Source of the DNA: Cyanobacteria bacterium FACHB-502
GTDB lineage: Bacteria; Cyanobacteriota; Cyanobacteriia; Elainellales; Elainellaceae
Assembly (NCBI GenBank): GCA_014695325.1
Contig: JACJNZ010000088.1
Span: forward strand, 1-64,000
DNA length: 64,000 nt
Direction of reading: 5' to 3'
Position 1 is the stretch's first letter, and the number at the start of each line of letters is the position of its first letter. Made by a program: the position numbers and the translations under genes. This document shows, piece after piece, positions 26,575-35,301 of this stretch. The notes below the pieces were generated by a model. It made no database searches and was not told the DNA's origin. It saw nothing but the letters and a program-made list of their open reading frames with translations.

Positions 26575-26684
26575 AGTTCACCCCTGGGAGTATGTCAAAT
26601 GATTAATTCCACTTGCAATGCATAAACAGTTGAACGATCGCCTTTTTCCAGTCATGATCAAGATGGAGTTGCTGAACGGGAACT

Positions 26685-27482
26685 ATGCGATCGCCCTTTC
26701 CTGGAATGAACCCTTATCTGGAGAACTCAGAGCTATGGTCGGAAGTTCATAGCCGATTGATTGTCGCGATCGCTGACGAAATTGCCCTGCCGTTACGCCC
26801 CAATTACTATGTTGCCGTAGAAAAGCGTACCTACATGGCGGAACCCGATGATAGTGTTTTGGTTGGAATTCCAGATGTCTCAGTCTTTTCAAAGTCAGCA
26901 GCCAATCGTCGAGGGGATGAATCCCAAGCTACAACGGCGGTTCTGCCGTCTGCCTCTGAACCGTTGACGGTTACAGTTCCGCTGATGGAGGAGATGCAGG
27001 AGCGATATTTAGAGATTCGGGAAGTGAAGACTGGCGCGGTGATTACGACGCTTGAGGTACTGTCTCCTAAGAATAAACGGGCTGGGGAAGGACGGGATGC
27101 CTATTTACGAAAGCGGCAGCAGGTTTTGACGAGTTTGACGCATTTGGTTGAAATTGACCTGCTGCGAGCCGGAAAACCAATGCCAATTCAGGGAAACGCA
27201 CCTGGTGCAGATTACCGGATTTTAGTGAGCCGGGGCGATCGCCGTCCAACTGCTCAGCTTTACGCATTTAGCTTACGTGATCCGATTCCTAGTTTCCCGT
27301 TGCCCTTGAAGGTTGGAGATGCAGAACTGCTAGTCAACCTGAATGAGACCTTGAATGGTGTCTATGAGCGGGCGGGGTTTGATCTGCGAATTGACTATAC
27401 GCAACCCCTGCAACCTCCCCTTTCGGAAGAGGGAATTTCTTGGGTTAGTGAGTTATTGCAGGAGGCTGGGTTGAGGTCGTAG
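26685..27482 (+). CDS. DUF4058 family protein
   Basis: 265 residues, ATG 26685. MRSPFPGMNPYLENSELWSE opening, LRPNYYVAVEKRTYMAEP, PDVSVF, YLEIREVKTGAVITTLEVLSPKNKR and HLVEIDLLRAGKPMP are the diagnostic blocks of DUF4058. The E-V-LSPxNK plus H-LVEIDLLR arrangement resembles a PD-(D/E)xK-type fold, but function is unknown. Complete length. Common in multiple copies in filamentous cyanobacteria. Lies between the two IS605-type sequences. Confidence 0.95.
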   Translation: MRSPFPGMNPYLENSELWSEVHSRLIVAIADEIALPLRPNYYVAVEKRTYMAEPDDSVLVGIPDVSVFSKSAANRRGDESQATTAVLPSASEPLTVTVPLMEEMQERYLEIREVKTGAVITTLEVLSPKNKRAGEGRDAYLRKRQQVLTSLTHLVEIDLLRAGKPMPIQGNAPGADYRILVSRGDRRPTAQLYAFSLRDPIPSFPLPLKVGDAELLVNLNETLNGVYERAGFDLRIDYTQPLQPPLSEEGISWVSELLQEAGLRS

Positions 27483-27597
27483 GAGTTTGTCTACAAAATC
27501 TATGATTTGCCTGCAGTGCCCCTGGCCTGTGGGAATAATAGGGTAAACTTCCCACCAGCTAGGAGCCGGAGGCTGTGGAGCTTCCTAGAAACTGACC

Positions 27598-27619
27598 TGT
27601 ACCGAAACGTTTCAGTACA
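27598..27619. promoter_or_regulatory. par palindrome, copy A
   Basis: Core GTACCGAAACGTTTCAGTAC with flanking T/A, a near-perfect dyad, same as those before parA (29163, 29271, 29410). It now stands 1.8 kb from parA, separated by the tnpB relic (starting about 10 bp away), the IS6-type element and an HU relic. Likely a ParB-binding (parS-like) or operator site displaced by insertions. Confidence 0.75.
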
Positions 27620-27629
27620 AATCACCATG

Positions 27630-27930
27630 ACAACTCCCGACGCTGATTGCAAGCAATACAGCGCGGGCTTCTTGAACCTCACGATTCAAGTTTCTGTCTC
27701 ATCGACACATGAACTACACCTACGCTCTGTAGCGTGGGGTTTCTGGCGTTTCTTCTCCCACGCTTGCTTCCACCCCCTAGTTGCCTGTGGATTGGAAGTA
27801 GAGGCTTGAAATCTACGCTTGAGGAGGTCAGTTCCTAACCCCCATACCAAATTCACTCTTGCTGCAGCTACGTCTCTATCTTCGACGCAACCGCACTCGC
27901 ATTGATGAATTCGTGGATCTAATGTCTTCG
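27630..27930 (-). pseudogene. tnpB: tnpB 3' relic with IS605-type right end
   Basis: On the minus strand ECECGCVEDRDVAAARVNLV and WGLGTDLLKRRFQASTSNPQ continue to a TGA near 27690: the last zinc-finger pair, the third RuvC Asp (DRDVAAA) and the C-terminal tail of a TnpB different from the intact copy. The right-end hairpin (27632-27670, CTCCCGACGCTG/CAGCGCGGGCTTC) follows. Everything upstream is gone, cut by the IS6-type element's edge at about 27934. The 115 bp between the DUF4058 gene and copy A of the palindrome hold no gene. Confidence 0.85.
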
Positions 27931-27933
27931 GTT

Positions 27934-28926
27934 GAAACTGTCAGAACTGGGTACTCGACTTGAGGGCGGAAGCCCTGACTTGGTAGACTGGCTCCTGTTT
28001 CCAGCCTCCGCCCAGCGAACTCTTTATGAACTGCCCGGATTGTGGCTCAGCTCGTACCACTCGCTTGCAACGCACAACAAACCTGGGCTATGCTCTGTTT
28101 CGCTGCAAGGATTGTTGCCGCAGTTTCAACGAACGGACTGGCACCCCTTTCAATTTCATCGAGGTGCCCACCGATATCGTCTTTCAAGTCCTGCTCTGTC
28201 GATTGCGTTACAAGTTGAGCTTTCGCGACATTGCCGAATTCTTCTTGCTACGTGGCTTCGAGTTTACGCATGAAACGGTGCGCGATTGGGAAGAACGCTT
28301 TGCTCCCGTTTTTGCCAAGCAGCTGAGAGCCAAACGTAAGGGAAAGGTTGGAAAGATCTGGTTTGCGGACGAGACGTACATCCGTGTCAAAGGTCAGTGG
28401 TGCTATCTGTACGGTGCGATCGATGAGTATGGAAATTTGGTGGATGTGAGGTTGAGCAAAAAGCGAGACATGGCAGCAGCAAAAGCGTTTTTTGCTCAAG
28501 CGCATGAAGTAGCGGAACAATCACCGCAACGAGTGGTGACAGATAGACTGAGTTCGTATCCCAGAGCAATTGATGAGGAATTGGGTTCAGACGTTGAACA
28601 TCAAGTCAGAGGTTGTTTGGAGAATCCGATCGAACAGAGCCATCGAGGGATCAAGCAACGTTACTATCCAATGCTAGGATTTGGAGCGATTGAGAGTGCG
28701 AAACGGTTTTGTCAGGCGTTTGATGAAGTGAAGCAGTTTTTGCGACCGAGAGCAAGAATGACAGAGTTGGTGTCTCTGTCTGAGCAACGAGAACAATTTA
28801 TTAAACGAGTGAATGAATTTCAAGAACTCTCTCAAGCGATTTAATTAAATATAAAAGAGAGAAAGCTTGTAATGATAGCAATGTGCAAAAAAAGCCGCCA
28901 TTTAAGTACTTAGACCTGACAGTTTC
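27934..28926 (+). mobile_element. IS6-type insertion sequence (about 1 kb)
   Basis: Ends share an inverted repeat: GAAACTGTCAG at 27934-27944 and CTGACAGTTTC at 28916-28926, with further partial matching inside (GTACT in both). One transposase gene fills it. No certain target-site duplication was found. Insertion has split a tnpB relic from the par region. Confidence 0.75.
28026..28844 (+). CDS. IS6-family DDE transposase
   Basis: 272 residues: N-terminal zinc ribbon MNCPDCGSARTTR...FRCKDC, helix-turn-helix LSFRDIAEFFLLRGFEFTHETV, then DDE catalytic core with D in FADETYIRVKG near 118, D in VVTDRLSSY near 178 and E in NPIEQSHRGIKQRYYPMLGF near 213. Spacing D-60-D-35-E is normal for IS6/IS240. 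Intact. Replicative transposition generating cointegrates is the family mode. Confidence 0.93.
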   Translation: MNCPDCGSARTTRLQRTTNLGYALFRCKDCCRSFNERTGTPFNFIEVPTDIVFQVLLCRLRYKLSFRDIAEFFLLRGFEFTHETVRDWEERFAPVFAKQLRAKRKGKVGKIWFADETYIRVKGQWCYLYGAIDEYGNLVDVRLSKKRDMAAAKAFFAQAHEVAEQSPQRVVTDRLSSYPRAIDEELGSDVEHQVRGCLENPIEQSHRGIKQRYYPMLGFGAIESAKRFCQAFDEVKQFLRPRARMTELVSLSEQREQFIKRVNEFQELSQAI

Positions 28927-28964
28927 TGTTTGTGCCCAAGCGTTATTCTTTGATTTAGCCTGCG

Positions 28965-29022
28965 ACCGTTTCCTTAAACAGTTTGCCTGTGGAAAAGGCA
29001 GGAACAGTGCTTGAGGAGGTTG
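28965..29022 (-). pseudogene. HU C-terminal relic
   Basis: The minus strand reads STVPAFSTGKLFKETVAG and a TAA, matching the end of HU (VPAFSAGKLFKDKVSE in the intact gene). A stop in frame lies only a few codons upstream, so just the last about 20 codons remain. A further short minus frame (ending IAKQWVALIENLPE at about 29070) next to it is too short to judge. Confidence 0.7.
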
Positions 29023-29162
29023 TTCACGCACCATTCGCCGAGCCTTAGAATCGCGATAAAGGGTTCACTCTGGCAAATTCTCGATTAGGGCAACCCACTG
29101 CTTGGCAATCCCCTGCGCCTGTCCAGCGATCGTTACTCGGTGAACTTGGAAATCTCAAAACC

Positions 29163-29431
29163 TGTACTGAAACGTTTCGGTACACTCGTTTTCCTCAGAA
29201 TTCTGAAAATTGATTTGCTAAAGTGGGATTTTTTTGAGAACTGGGTATAGAATTTTTAGAGACTGAAACCTGTACCGAAACGTTTCAGTACACTAATAAT
29301 CTTTAGCGTAAAGCTTTGCATTTTAGCATTCCCGTACATCCAGGCTTCGACAAGACGTGCCTCTGGTGACGCTCTGCAAAGCACCCAAATCAAGTTTTTA
29401 TCCATTTTCTGTACCGAAACGTTTCGGTATA
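29163..29431. promoter_or_regulatory. par palindromes B, C and D upstream of parA
   Basis: Three copies of the dyad: B at 29163-29184 (GTACTGAAACGTTTCGGTAC), C at 29271-29292 (GTACCGAAACGTTTCAGTAC), D at 29410-29431 (GTACCGAAACGTTTCGGTAT). Copy D ends 20 bases before the parA start, overlapping where the promoter should be; an AAGGAG ribosome-binding site follows at 29438-29444. Spacing is 108 and 139 bp. They are probably ParB (parS) and/or ParA operator sites. No gene is seen in 29023-29451. Confidence 0.85.
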
Positions 29432-29451
29432 CCATTCAAGGAGTAAAAAGT

Positions 29452-30078
29452 ATGACGACAAAGATCATTGCCGTAGTAAATGGCAAGGGTGGGGTTGCAA
29501 AAACAACGACTGCCTTTAATCTGGCTGCAATTTATTCTCGTAGGCACGAGGTTTTACTGGTGGACTCCGATCCCCAAGGCAGCGCAACGGCATGGGCAAG
29601 CCGAGGGAAGCAGCCTTTTGTAGTCGCAAGAGAGAGCAATCCTGAGATTCTTGCTCGGCTAAAAAAGATTGATCAATACGATCTGATTATCTGCGATACC
29701 CCTCCGAATCTTGGGTCAGGCACACTCAGCGCGATCGTGTCTGCGGCAGACTACGTAGTGCTACCGACACCCCCATCATTGATGGACTTGATTGCCCTGA
29801 TGGAAACCGTTACAACCTCGATCGCGCCAACTCAGGTGAAGCATCGGGTTGTCCTGACAAAAGTTGATCCACGGAGAATGACAGATGCCGTTGATGTGCA
29901 GGAAAGTTTAAGAGCAGACGGCATCCCGGTTTGCAGTTCGATTGTTCGCCTCTATGCTGGCCATGAGAAATCGGTCGTGGATGGAGTATCGATTCTGGCA
30001 TGGAAGGGTAGGAACGCCAAGGAAGCAGGCGCAGACTATAAAAACGTGGCTGACGAATTGCAGCGGGAGTGGAACTAA
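29452..30078 (+). CDS. parA: ParA partition ATPase
   Basis: 208 residues. Deviant Walker A NGKGGVAKTTTAFNLA with the signature Lys (residues 9-23), Walker A' LLVDSDPQGSA near 38, Walker B IICDTPPN near 78. The short length with no N-terminal helix-turn-helix is type Ib, so transcription control would need another factor (ParB or the palindromes). ATP-dependent DNA-bound gradient partition of the replicon. AAGGAG precedes the ATG. parB starts 4 bases after its stop. Confidence 0.97.
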   Translation: MTTKIIAVVNGKGGVAKTTTAFNLAAIYSRRHEVLLVDSDPQGSATAWASRGKQPFVVARESNPEILARLKKIDQYDLIICDTPPNLGSGTLSAIVSAADYVVLPTPPSLMDLIALMETVTTSIAPTQVKHRVVLTKVDPRRMTDAVDVQESLRADGIPVCSSIVRLYAGHEKSVVDGVSILAWKGRNAKEAGADYKNVADELQREWN

Positions 30079-30082
30079 GCTA

Positions 30083-31237
30083 ATGTCAAAACCTAGAAAG
30101 ATTGGCAGTGCCCTGCATGAGATCAGTAGTCAAAGGGCAACTAGCCCGTCCTCGTCTGGTCAATCTGGGCTAATTGAGCTTACAAGCCTGATCAAGCAAG
30201 CTGAAGTGGCAAAAGAACAACAGGCAGCCGATGACCAGTCTGGGGTAGAAAAGCTTCAGCAAGAACTAGAGGCGATCGGGGGTAAGTACAAAGTTGAGTT
30301 GCGTCTGATCGACCCAGACCCACATCAACCTCGAAAGACTTTTCCAAAATCGGTGATTGAGGAACGAGCGCAGAGTTTGACCCGAAATGGACAACTCAGC
30401 CCGATCATTTTGATCCCTCAACCTAATGGTCGGTATGTGCTGTTTGAGGGTGAGTTGCGCTACCGTGCAGCGACTTATCTGAAATGGAATTCTCTTGATG
30501 CGGTTTTTCTGCCTATTGAAGTGCATCAGGCAGTGGATGCCGATCGCTTTCAGAAGCAGATGTTAACCTCAGCTCACGCCCAGCGGCTGCATGACCTTGA
30601 TCTAGCAGAGGGAATTCTGCGGCTGGTAGAACTTCGCTACCCGGAGTGGGCAGGACGCAGCAGCAATCTTCCTCGTATCCTGAATACTGTCATTACCCGA
30701 CTCAAGCGGACGAAGCAGATAGACAATCTCAAGGCAATTCGTAACGCTTCAATCGAAGAACAGCAAACCTGGATTAGAGAGATTTTAGCAGAGGACGAAC
30801 GCCCTGTTTTTCAAGTCATTTTGGGAATGCAGTACAACCCAGAAACAATCTCCAGAACAGCATTTCCTTTGCTAACCCTGACTGATGATCTGAAGGATCT
30901 TGTGCGATCAACAGGTCTAGAGTCAAGCAAAATTAAAGAGCTTCAGAAGCTGAACGCTAAAAATCTCGGTGTCGATGAGGACAAAGCTCTAGAGATTCGA
31001 TCGCAGGTTGCCCAGGAAGCTGTCGAAACTGACCTTTCTCTAAGTGAGATCAAAATCAGAGTTGCTCAGACCCTCCAGCAGCACACCACAGCAACCACTC
31101 AGCCACAGATCAGCCCTGCTATCAAAAAGGTGCAATCGATTCCAGTGGTTGGGGTGGAGCCAGAAGAACTGAGGAATCTGAAGGAAGCGCTGCTAGAGAA
31201 GGCTAAAGAGATTGAAACTCACTTATCTAACCTTTGA
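30083..31237 (+). CDS. parB: ParB/Spo0J-type centromere-binding CTPase
   Basis: 384 residues from ATG 30083. The ParB N-domain runs about 70-180: VELRLIDPDPHQPRKTFP, SLTRNGQLSPIIL and FEGELRYRAATYL, the GExRYRA CTP-binding motif with Leu in place of Arg at the third position. LTSAHAQRLHDLDLAEGILRLVE is the following box. The middle domain (180-320) is helical, unlike the usual HTH order, and a C-terminal coiled segment could dimerise. Loads parS sites and stimulates ParA. Probably binds the palindromes upstream of parA (inference). Confidence 0.93.
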   Translation: MSKPRKIGSALHEISSQRATSPSSSGQSGLIELTSLIKQAEVAKEQQAADDQSGVEKLQQELEAIGGKYKVELRLIDPDPHQPRKTFPKSVIEERAQSLTRNGQLSPIILIPQPNGRYVLFEGELRYRAATYLKWNSLDAVFLPIEVHQAVDADRFQKQMLTSAHAQRLHDLDLAEGILRLVELRYPEWAGRSSNLPRILNTVITRLKRTKQIDNLKAIRNASIEEQQTWIREILAEDERPVFQVILGMQYNPETISRTAFPLLTLTDDLKDLVRSTGLESSKIKELQKLNAKNLGVDEDKALEIRSQVAQEAVETDLSLSEIKIRVAQTLQQHTTATTQPQISPAIKKVQSIPVVGVEPEELRNLKEALLEKAKEIETHLSNL

Positions 31238-31364
31238 CTACTCAAGCATCAGCCAAACTTGAACCTTAATTCAGACAATTGATTCAGGAATTGCTACCTG
31301 AAGAAAACCACTGGAAGCCATAACCGCTCAGTTCAAGAGAAAGAAAATCTCCTTGCAGCTAACA

Positions 31365-33614
31365 ATGACCACTGATGTCATGCAGCAGTCCATTGACCCT
31401 AACACGCAGCCGACAGTCGAGCGACTTCAAGGTGTGGTCGAACGAATTACTTATCACTCAGCAGAATCAGGCTACACCGTAGCACGGTTGAAAGCACCTC
31501 GAATGAGTGAACTCGTCACGATCGTCGGCAGTTTCGCTAACCTTCAGGCTGGGCAAACACTGCAAATGCAGGGCACTTGGCGAGAACATCCCAAGTACGG
31601 TCCCCAGTTCCAGGTGACGCAATATCAGGAAACCAAGCCTGCGACCTTAACAGGCATTGAGAAGTACCTGGGCAGCGGCCTCATCAAAGGCGTTGGACCC
31701 GTCACCGCAAAACGGATTGTGGCTCACTTTGGAGTAGAAACACTCGATATTATCGAACACCACCTCGATCGCCTGGTCGAAGTCCCCGGCATCGCCAAAA
31801 AAAGAATCAAAATGATTCAGGCTGCCTGGGTCGAGCAAAAGGCGATCAAAGAAGTCATGCTGTTTCTTCAGACGCATGGGGTTTCGACTACCTATGCGGT
31901 CAAAATCTACAAGCGCTACGGCGATGAATCCATTCAAATTGTTACAGCTAATCCTTACAGGCTTGCTACTGATGTCTACGGCATCGGCTTTGTCACTGCT
32001 GATGCGATCGCCCGTAATCTTGGCATTCATCCCAACTCCGAATTCCGCTATCGCGCTGGACTGCTGCATATCCTCAGCGAAGCAGCCGAAGAGGGACACT
32101 GCTTTCTCCCTCAATCCGAACTGGTAGAACGTACCGTCGAACGACTAGCTCTCCCGGATCATCGCATTGATGCAAGCGATATCCTTGCCCTCACCACCGA
32201 CATGACAATCGATGGGGAACTGATGATGCAGGGGGGAACGAGGGACTTGCAGGGACAATTCCTCTGCTATGCCCCGCCCTTCTTCCACACCGAACAGGGC
32301 TTAGCCAACCGAGTGAAACACCTGCTGAGCCAGCCTGTTACTGTCGATGTGCCGCGCGTGGAGCGCTGGATCGATCGCTTCGTTACCAGTACCAGACTTC
32401 AATTGTCCCAGCAGCAGCGGCAGGCAGTGGTCATGGCAGCCTCCCATCGGGTACTGATCCTTACAGGGGGTCCCGGTACGGGCAAATCCTTTACCTGCAA
32501 AACGATCGTTGCGCTCTGGAAAGCAATGGGCAAGACGATTACACTTGCTTCTCCGACCGGACGGGCTGCCCAGCGTTTGAGTGAGATGACCGGGCAGGAA
32601 GCGAAAACCCTGCATCGCCTGCTGGAGATCGACCCCAAAACGATGAAATTTAAGCGAGACCAGGACAACCCCATCCCTGCTGAAGCGATCGTGGTGGATG
32701 AGGCTTCGATGATGGATTTATTCCTAGCCAATTCGCTGTTTAAGGCAGTTGCACCCAATGCTCATCTCTTAATTGTGGGAGACACGGATCAGTTACCGAG
32801 CGTCGGTCCTGGTGCCGTGTTGAACGATTTAATTGCCTCTGGACTCATGCCCGTCGTCCGACTCACTCAGGTTTTCCGACAGGCGCAGCAGTCCGCGATT
32901 GTCACCAATGCTCATCGGATTAATGGAGGAGAACTGCCCCAGCTAGAACGGGTCGGCAATCAGCCCAAATCCGACTGTCTCTGGTTTATGGCTGAAAACC
33001 CTCAGTATGGCGTCGCCGGAATTCAAGATATGGTAACTCATCTCATCCCGCAGCTCGGGTTTGACCCAGCCCGGGATGTCCAGGTGCTTTGTCCGATGAG
33101 CCGAGGCGAGATGGGCACCCGCAACCTGAACCAAGTCCTCCAGCAGCTCATCAATCCTCCCCATCCCAGCAAAGCAGAACTGGTGCGGGGAGGCATGACG
33201 TTTAGAGTGGGCGATCGCATCCTGCAATTGAAAAACGACTACAACCGCGAAGTGTTCAATGGCGACCTGGGAATCATCAGCGCGATCGACACTGAGGAAC
33301 AGGAGCTGTTAGCGCGATTTGGGGAACGGGATGTGGCTTATGACTACGCTGACCTGGATGAAATCACGTTGGCATTTGCGACGACAATTCACAAGTCTCA
33401 GGGCAGTGAATACCCGGTTGTGATTCTTCCCATCTTCACGCAGCATCAAATCATGCTCTCGCGCAACTTAATCTATACCGGGCTAACGCGTGCCCGTCGT
33501 CTGGTCATCCTGGTCGGTGGACAAAAGGCGATCGCAATGGCAATTAGTCAAGTTCGGGATCAGCAACGCTACACCCTGCTGGCACATCGGCTGAAAACAG
33601 CCGCAGCTCTTTGA
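31365..33614 (+). CDS. recD2: RecD2-like DNA helicase
   Basis: 749 residues. N-terminal OB domain (VVERITYHSAESGYTVARLKAP), helix-hairpin-helix repeats (LGSGLIKGVGPVTAKRIVAHFG, DVYGIGFVTADAIA), then SF1B motor: Walker A LTGGPGTGKSFTC near 370, Walker B AIVVDEASMMD near 445, GDTDQLPSVGPG, RLTQVFRQAQQS, SH3 insert and the UvrD_C_2 end FATTIHKSQGSEYPVVILP near 680, LIYTGLTRARRLV. 5'-3' helicase for repair or replication; plasmid-borne copies often accompany transfer genes. ATG 31365 preferred over TTG 31353. Confidence 0.93.
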   Translation: MTTDVMQQSIDPNTQPTVERLQGVVERITYHSAESGYTVARLKAPRMSELVTIVGSFANLQAGQTLQMQGTWREHPKYGPQFQVTQYQETKPATLTGIEKYLGSGLIKGVGPVTAKRIVAHFGVETLDIIEHHLDRLVEVPGIAKKRIKMIQAAWVEQKAIKEVMLFLQTHGVSTTYAVKIYKRYGDESIQIVTANPYRLATDVYGIGFVTADAIARNLGIHPNSEFRYRAGLLHILSEAAEEGHCFLPQSELVERTVERLALPDHRIDASDILALTTDMTIDGELMMQGGTRDLQGQFLCYAPPFFHTEQGLANRVKHLLSQPVTVDVPRVERWIDRFVTSTRLQLSQQQRQAVVMAASHRVLILTGGPGTGKSFTCKTIVALWKAMGKTITLASPTGRAAQRLSEMTGQEAKTLHRLLEIDPKTMKFKRDQDNPIPAEAIVVDEASMMDLFLANSLFKAVAPNAHLLIVGDTDQLPSVGPGAVLNDLIASGLMPVVRLTQVFRQAQQSAIVTNAHRINGGELPQLERVGNQPKSDCLWFMAENPQYGVAGIQDMVTHLIPQLGFDPARDVQVLCPMSRGEMGTRNLNQVLQQLINPPHPSKAELVRGGMTFRVGDRILQLKNDYNREVFNGDLGIISAIDTEEQELLARFGERDVAYDYADLDEITLAFATTIHKSQGSEYPVVILPIFTQHQIMLSRNLIYTGLTRARRLVILVGGQKAIAMAISQVRDQQRYTLLAHRLKTAAAL

Positions 33615-33797
33615 GCCACAGACCCCACCTCGCATCCGATCGAACCCAGCATTTTTGCCTTAGACCAACTTTTGATGAGAGAAGTTGAGGGAGCTGTATT
33701 TTTTCCTATCAAGCTAAGCCTGCTCTTGCTGCCAACTTTCCTTTCACTTACACTACGACTTACACCAGCAATCAACCTTACCCAAAACCCCTTGGCT

Positions 33798-34322
33798 ATG
33801 CCCAGATCGCTAAACCTGAAGTGCTTGGAATGCAGTCGCTTGAGTATTGAGCAGGCGATCGAACAGCATGGGGAAAGTGGGGACGGCTGCTGGAATCCTG
33901 CGGTTTGTCATCGGAAGCGATCGCATTATCGAAATCGTCCGGACGTAAATGCAAAGCGACGAGGACAGAGAGTTGCGGAGCAAGAGCTTCAAAAACTCAT
34001 GCAAGTAGGCGAGGTGCCTTTCACTGAACGATTAAATGTCGTTCCTAAAACGCCGCCAGTCGCATTGCTCTACCTGTATCGGGAGGATCGACCCGATGCT
34101 CATCTCCATGCGATCGCAATTAGTGTTTGGCAGGGGGATCAGAAGTTAGCCGTCATTCCCCCCAAACATTGCATCGGCATGGCAAACCGTCACGTCAGGC
34201 AGTACCTTCTAGAAACCCTGGCAACACTGCAAGAGAAGTACGGCATTCGAGAATTTGAACCCGAAATTCTGATGCACCCCAAGGAGTGCCCGATCAATCC
34301 CTGTCCACTGCGAGGGCTATAG
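33798..34322 (+). CDS. Hypothetical plasmid-type protein with Cys cluster
   Basis: 174 residues from ATG 33798 (MPRSLNLKCLECSRLSIEQA), chosen over 33672 because the longer leader is a hydrophobic, non-homologous stretch. N-terminal CLEC...C..C (CLECSRLS, CWNPAVCH) suggests a zinc site. A C-terminal basic/aromatic part (AVIPPKHCIGMANRHVRQYL, HPKECPINPCPLRGL) adds further Cys. No family recognised. Overlaps none; the next gene starts 3 bases after its stop, so co-transcribed. Confidence 0.7.
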   Translation: MPRSLNLKCLECSRLSIEQAIEQHGESGDGCWNPAVCHRKRSHYRNRPDVNAKRRGQRVAEQELQKLMQVGEVPFTERLNVVPKTPPVALLYLYREDRPDAHLHAIAISVWQGDQKLAVIPPKHCIGMANRHVRQYLLETLATLQEKYGIREFEPEILMHPKECPINPCPLRGL

Positions 34323-34324
34323 CC

Positions 34325-35026
34325 ATGCCGCCAGAGGAAAGCCAGGAGAAGCCATTAATCAATGCCTTGCCTTTCCTGGTGGCGGCAGCAAAAGCTGACC
34401 CTGAGAACATGGAGCTTCAGGAAATTTGGCAGACGATCGATCAATTACAGCAGGAAGAAATAGACTGGCAGCAGCTTCACCTGCTGGGGGATGTAATCCT
34501 TCAACTTGCTGAACGTTATGAGAATTATGCAAACCTGCTGCTGCTCGACTGGGAAGAACGGCATGACCCACTCGGTCCACCGATTCAAGAAGGTTTGCTT
34601 GATGGACTGGTACAGCGAACTATGTACCTCGACATCTCCGATCTGACGAAGAAACCAACGCGGCGATCGAAAGGGAAGAAACAGCCGGAGTCAGAAGACA
34701 ACCCCTCGATCGCTCAACCTGTTGAAAAAAAGAAAGTGCTGGCATTTGTCGAAGCGCAGGAAGAATCGATTCAAACCAAAGCGCAAGCCTTGGCAGTGGC
34801 GCATGATGAGAATGTGTCGGAGTGGATTCGCTTGATCCAAAGCTGGATGCAGAAACACGCGCAGGAACAGGAGAGCATATCGTTTGTAGAAATTCTTAGA
34901 GGGACTGGTCTACCCGTTGTTAAAGCCTGGTTAGCACTATTGCTCGGAGAATTCGAGCTGTGCCAGCAGGGGAGTTTTTATAACGACGTATCCATTACTG
35001 TTCGACTTGTCAAAGAAAAAACCTGA
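34325..35026 (+). CDS. Hypothetical protein, Glu/Gln-rich
   Basis: 233 residues from ATG 34325. Helical throughout; ELQEIWQTIDQLQQEEIDWQQ and a lysine-rich middle (TRRSKGKKQPESEDN) divide two halves; the C-terminal half (SFVEILRGTGLPVVKAWLALLLGEFELCQQGSFYND) looks like a winged helix or DprA-like small domain. No family recognised. Its stop overlaps the next start (ATGA), a sign of translational coupling within a three-gene set with 33798 and 35026. Confidence 0.65.
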   Translation: MPPEESQEKPLINALPFLVAAAKADPENMELQEIWQTIDQLQQEEIDWQQLHLLGDVILQLAERYENYANLLLLDWEERHDPLGPPIQEGLLDGLVQRTMYLDISDLTKKPTRRSKGKKQPESEDNPSIAQPVEKKKVLAFVEAQEESIQTKAQALAVAHDENVSEWIRLIQSWMQKHAQEQESISFVEILRGTGLPVVKAWLALLLGEFELCQQGSFYNDVSITVRLVKEKT

Positions 35027-35301
35027 TGAATGAGCAAAACCTTAAAAACCAAATCCTTCAACTGCTTGATAACTTAGGCTGTTCAAGAGAGCGTGCAAAA
35101 TCTGACAGCCAACTACTACTTGCGGTCACGGGTTCACATCAATCAACACTCACTGTTTAATTTCCTGACGGTCGCATTGTCCAGGGACAAGCTACCACTC
35201 CTCGCATAACAGAGGCAGAAATTGAAGCAGCTCAGGTTGTGCTGAATAACTCAGAATTTTGGCTTTGCGTCCTTGAATTTAGCATGGGAGTTAGGAACTG
35301 A
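35026..35301 (+). pseudogene. Small gene broken by an in-frame TAA
   Basis: MNEQNLKNQILQLLDNLGCS then RERAKSDSQLLLAVTGSHQS and TLTV, then TAA at 35158-35160, and the same frame continues FPDGRIVQGQATTPRITEAE followed by IEAAQVVLNNSEFWLCVLEF to a TGA at 35299. The continuation reads as normal protein, so the ancestral gene was about 85 residues. The final codons come from a tnpB relic, so the true 3' end is lost. Starts by ATGA overlap with the previous gene. Confidence 0.65.

Larger units (their letters stand above)
24756..26585. mobile_element. IS200/IS605-family element, tnpA and tnpB divergent
   Basis: Both genes are intact and back to back. Subterminal hairpins on the same strand mark the ends: GAAGCCCCGCCCTGTA...CAGGGTCGGGA at 24771-24807 (left) and GAAGCCCGCGCTGTA...CAGCGTCGGGA at 26539-26572 (right). 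They are direct, not inverted, as in this single-strand-transposed family. The right end is about TAGTTCA at 26574-26580; the left end is not fixed and may lie some tens of bases before 24771. The tnpB 3' end and right hairpin would encode the omega RNA that guides TnpB. Confidence 0.88.
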
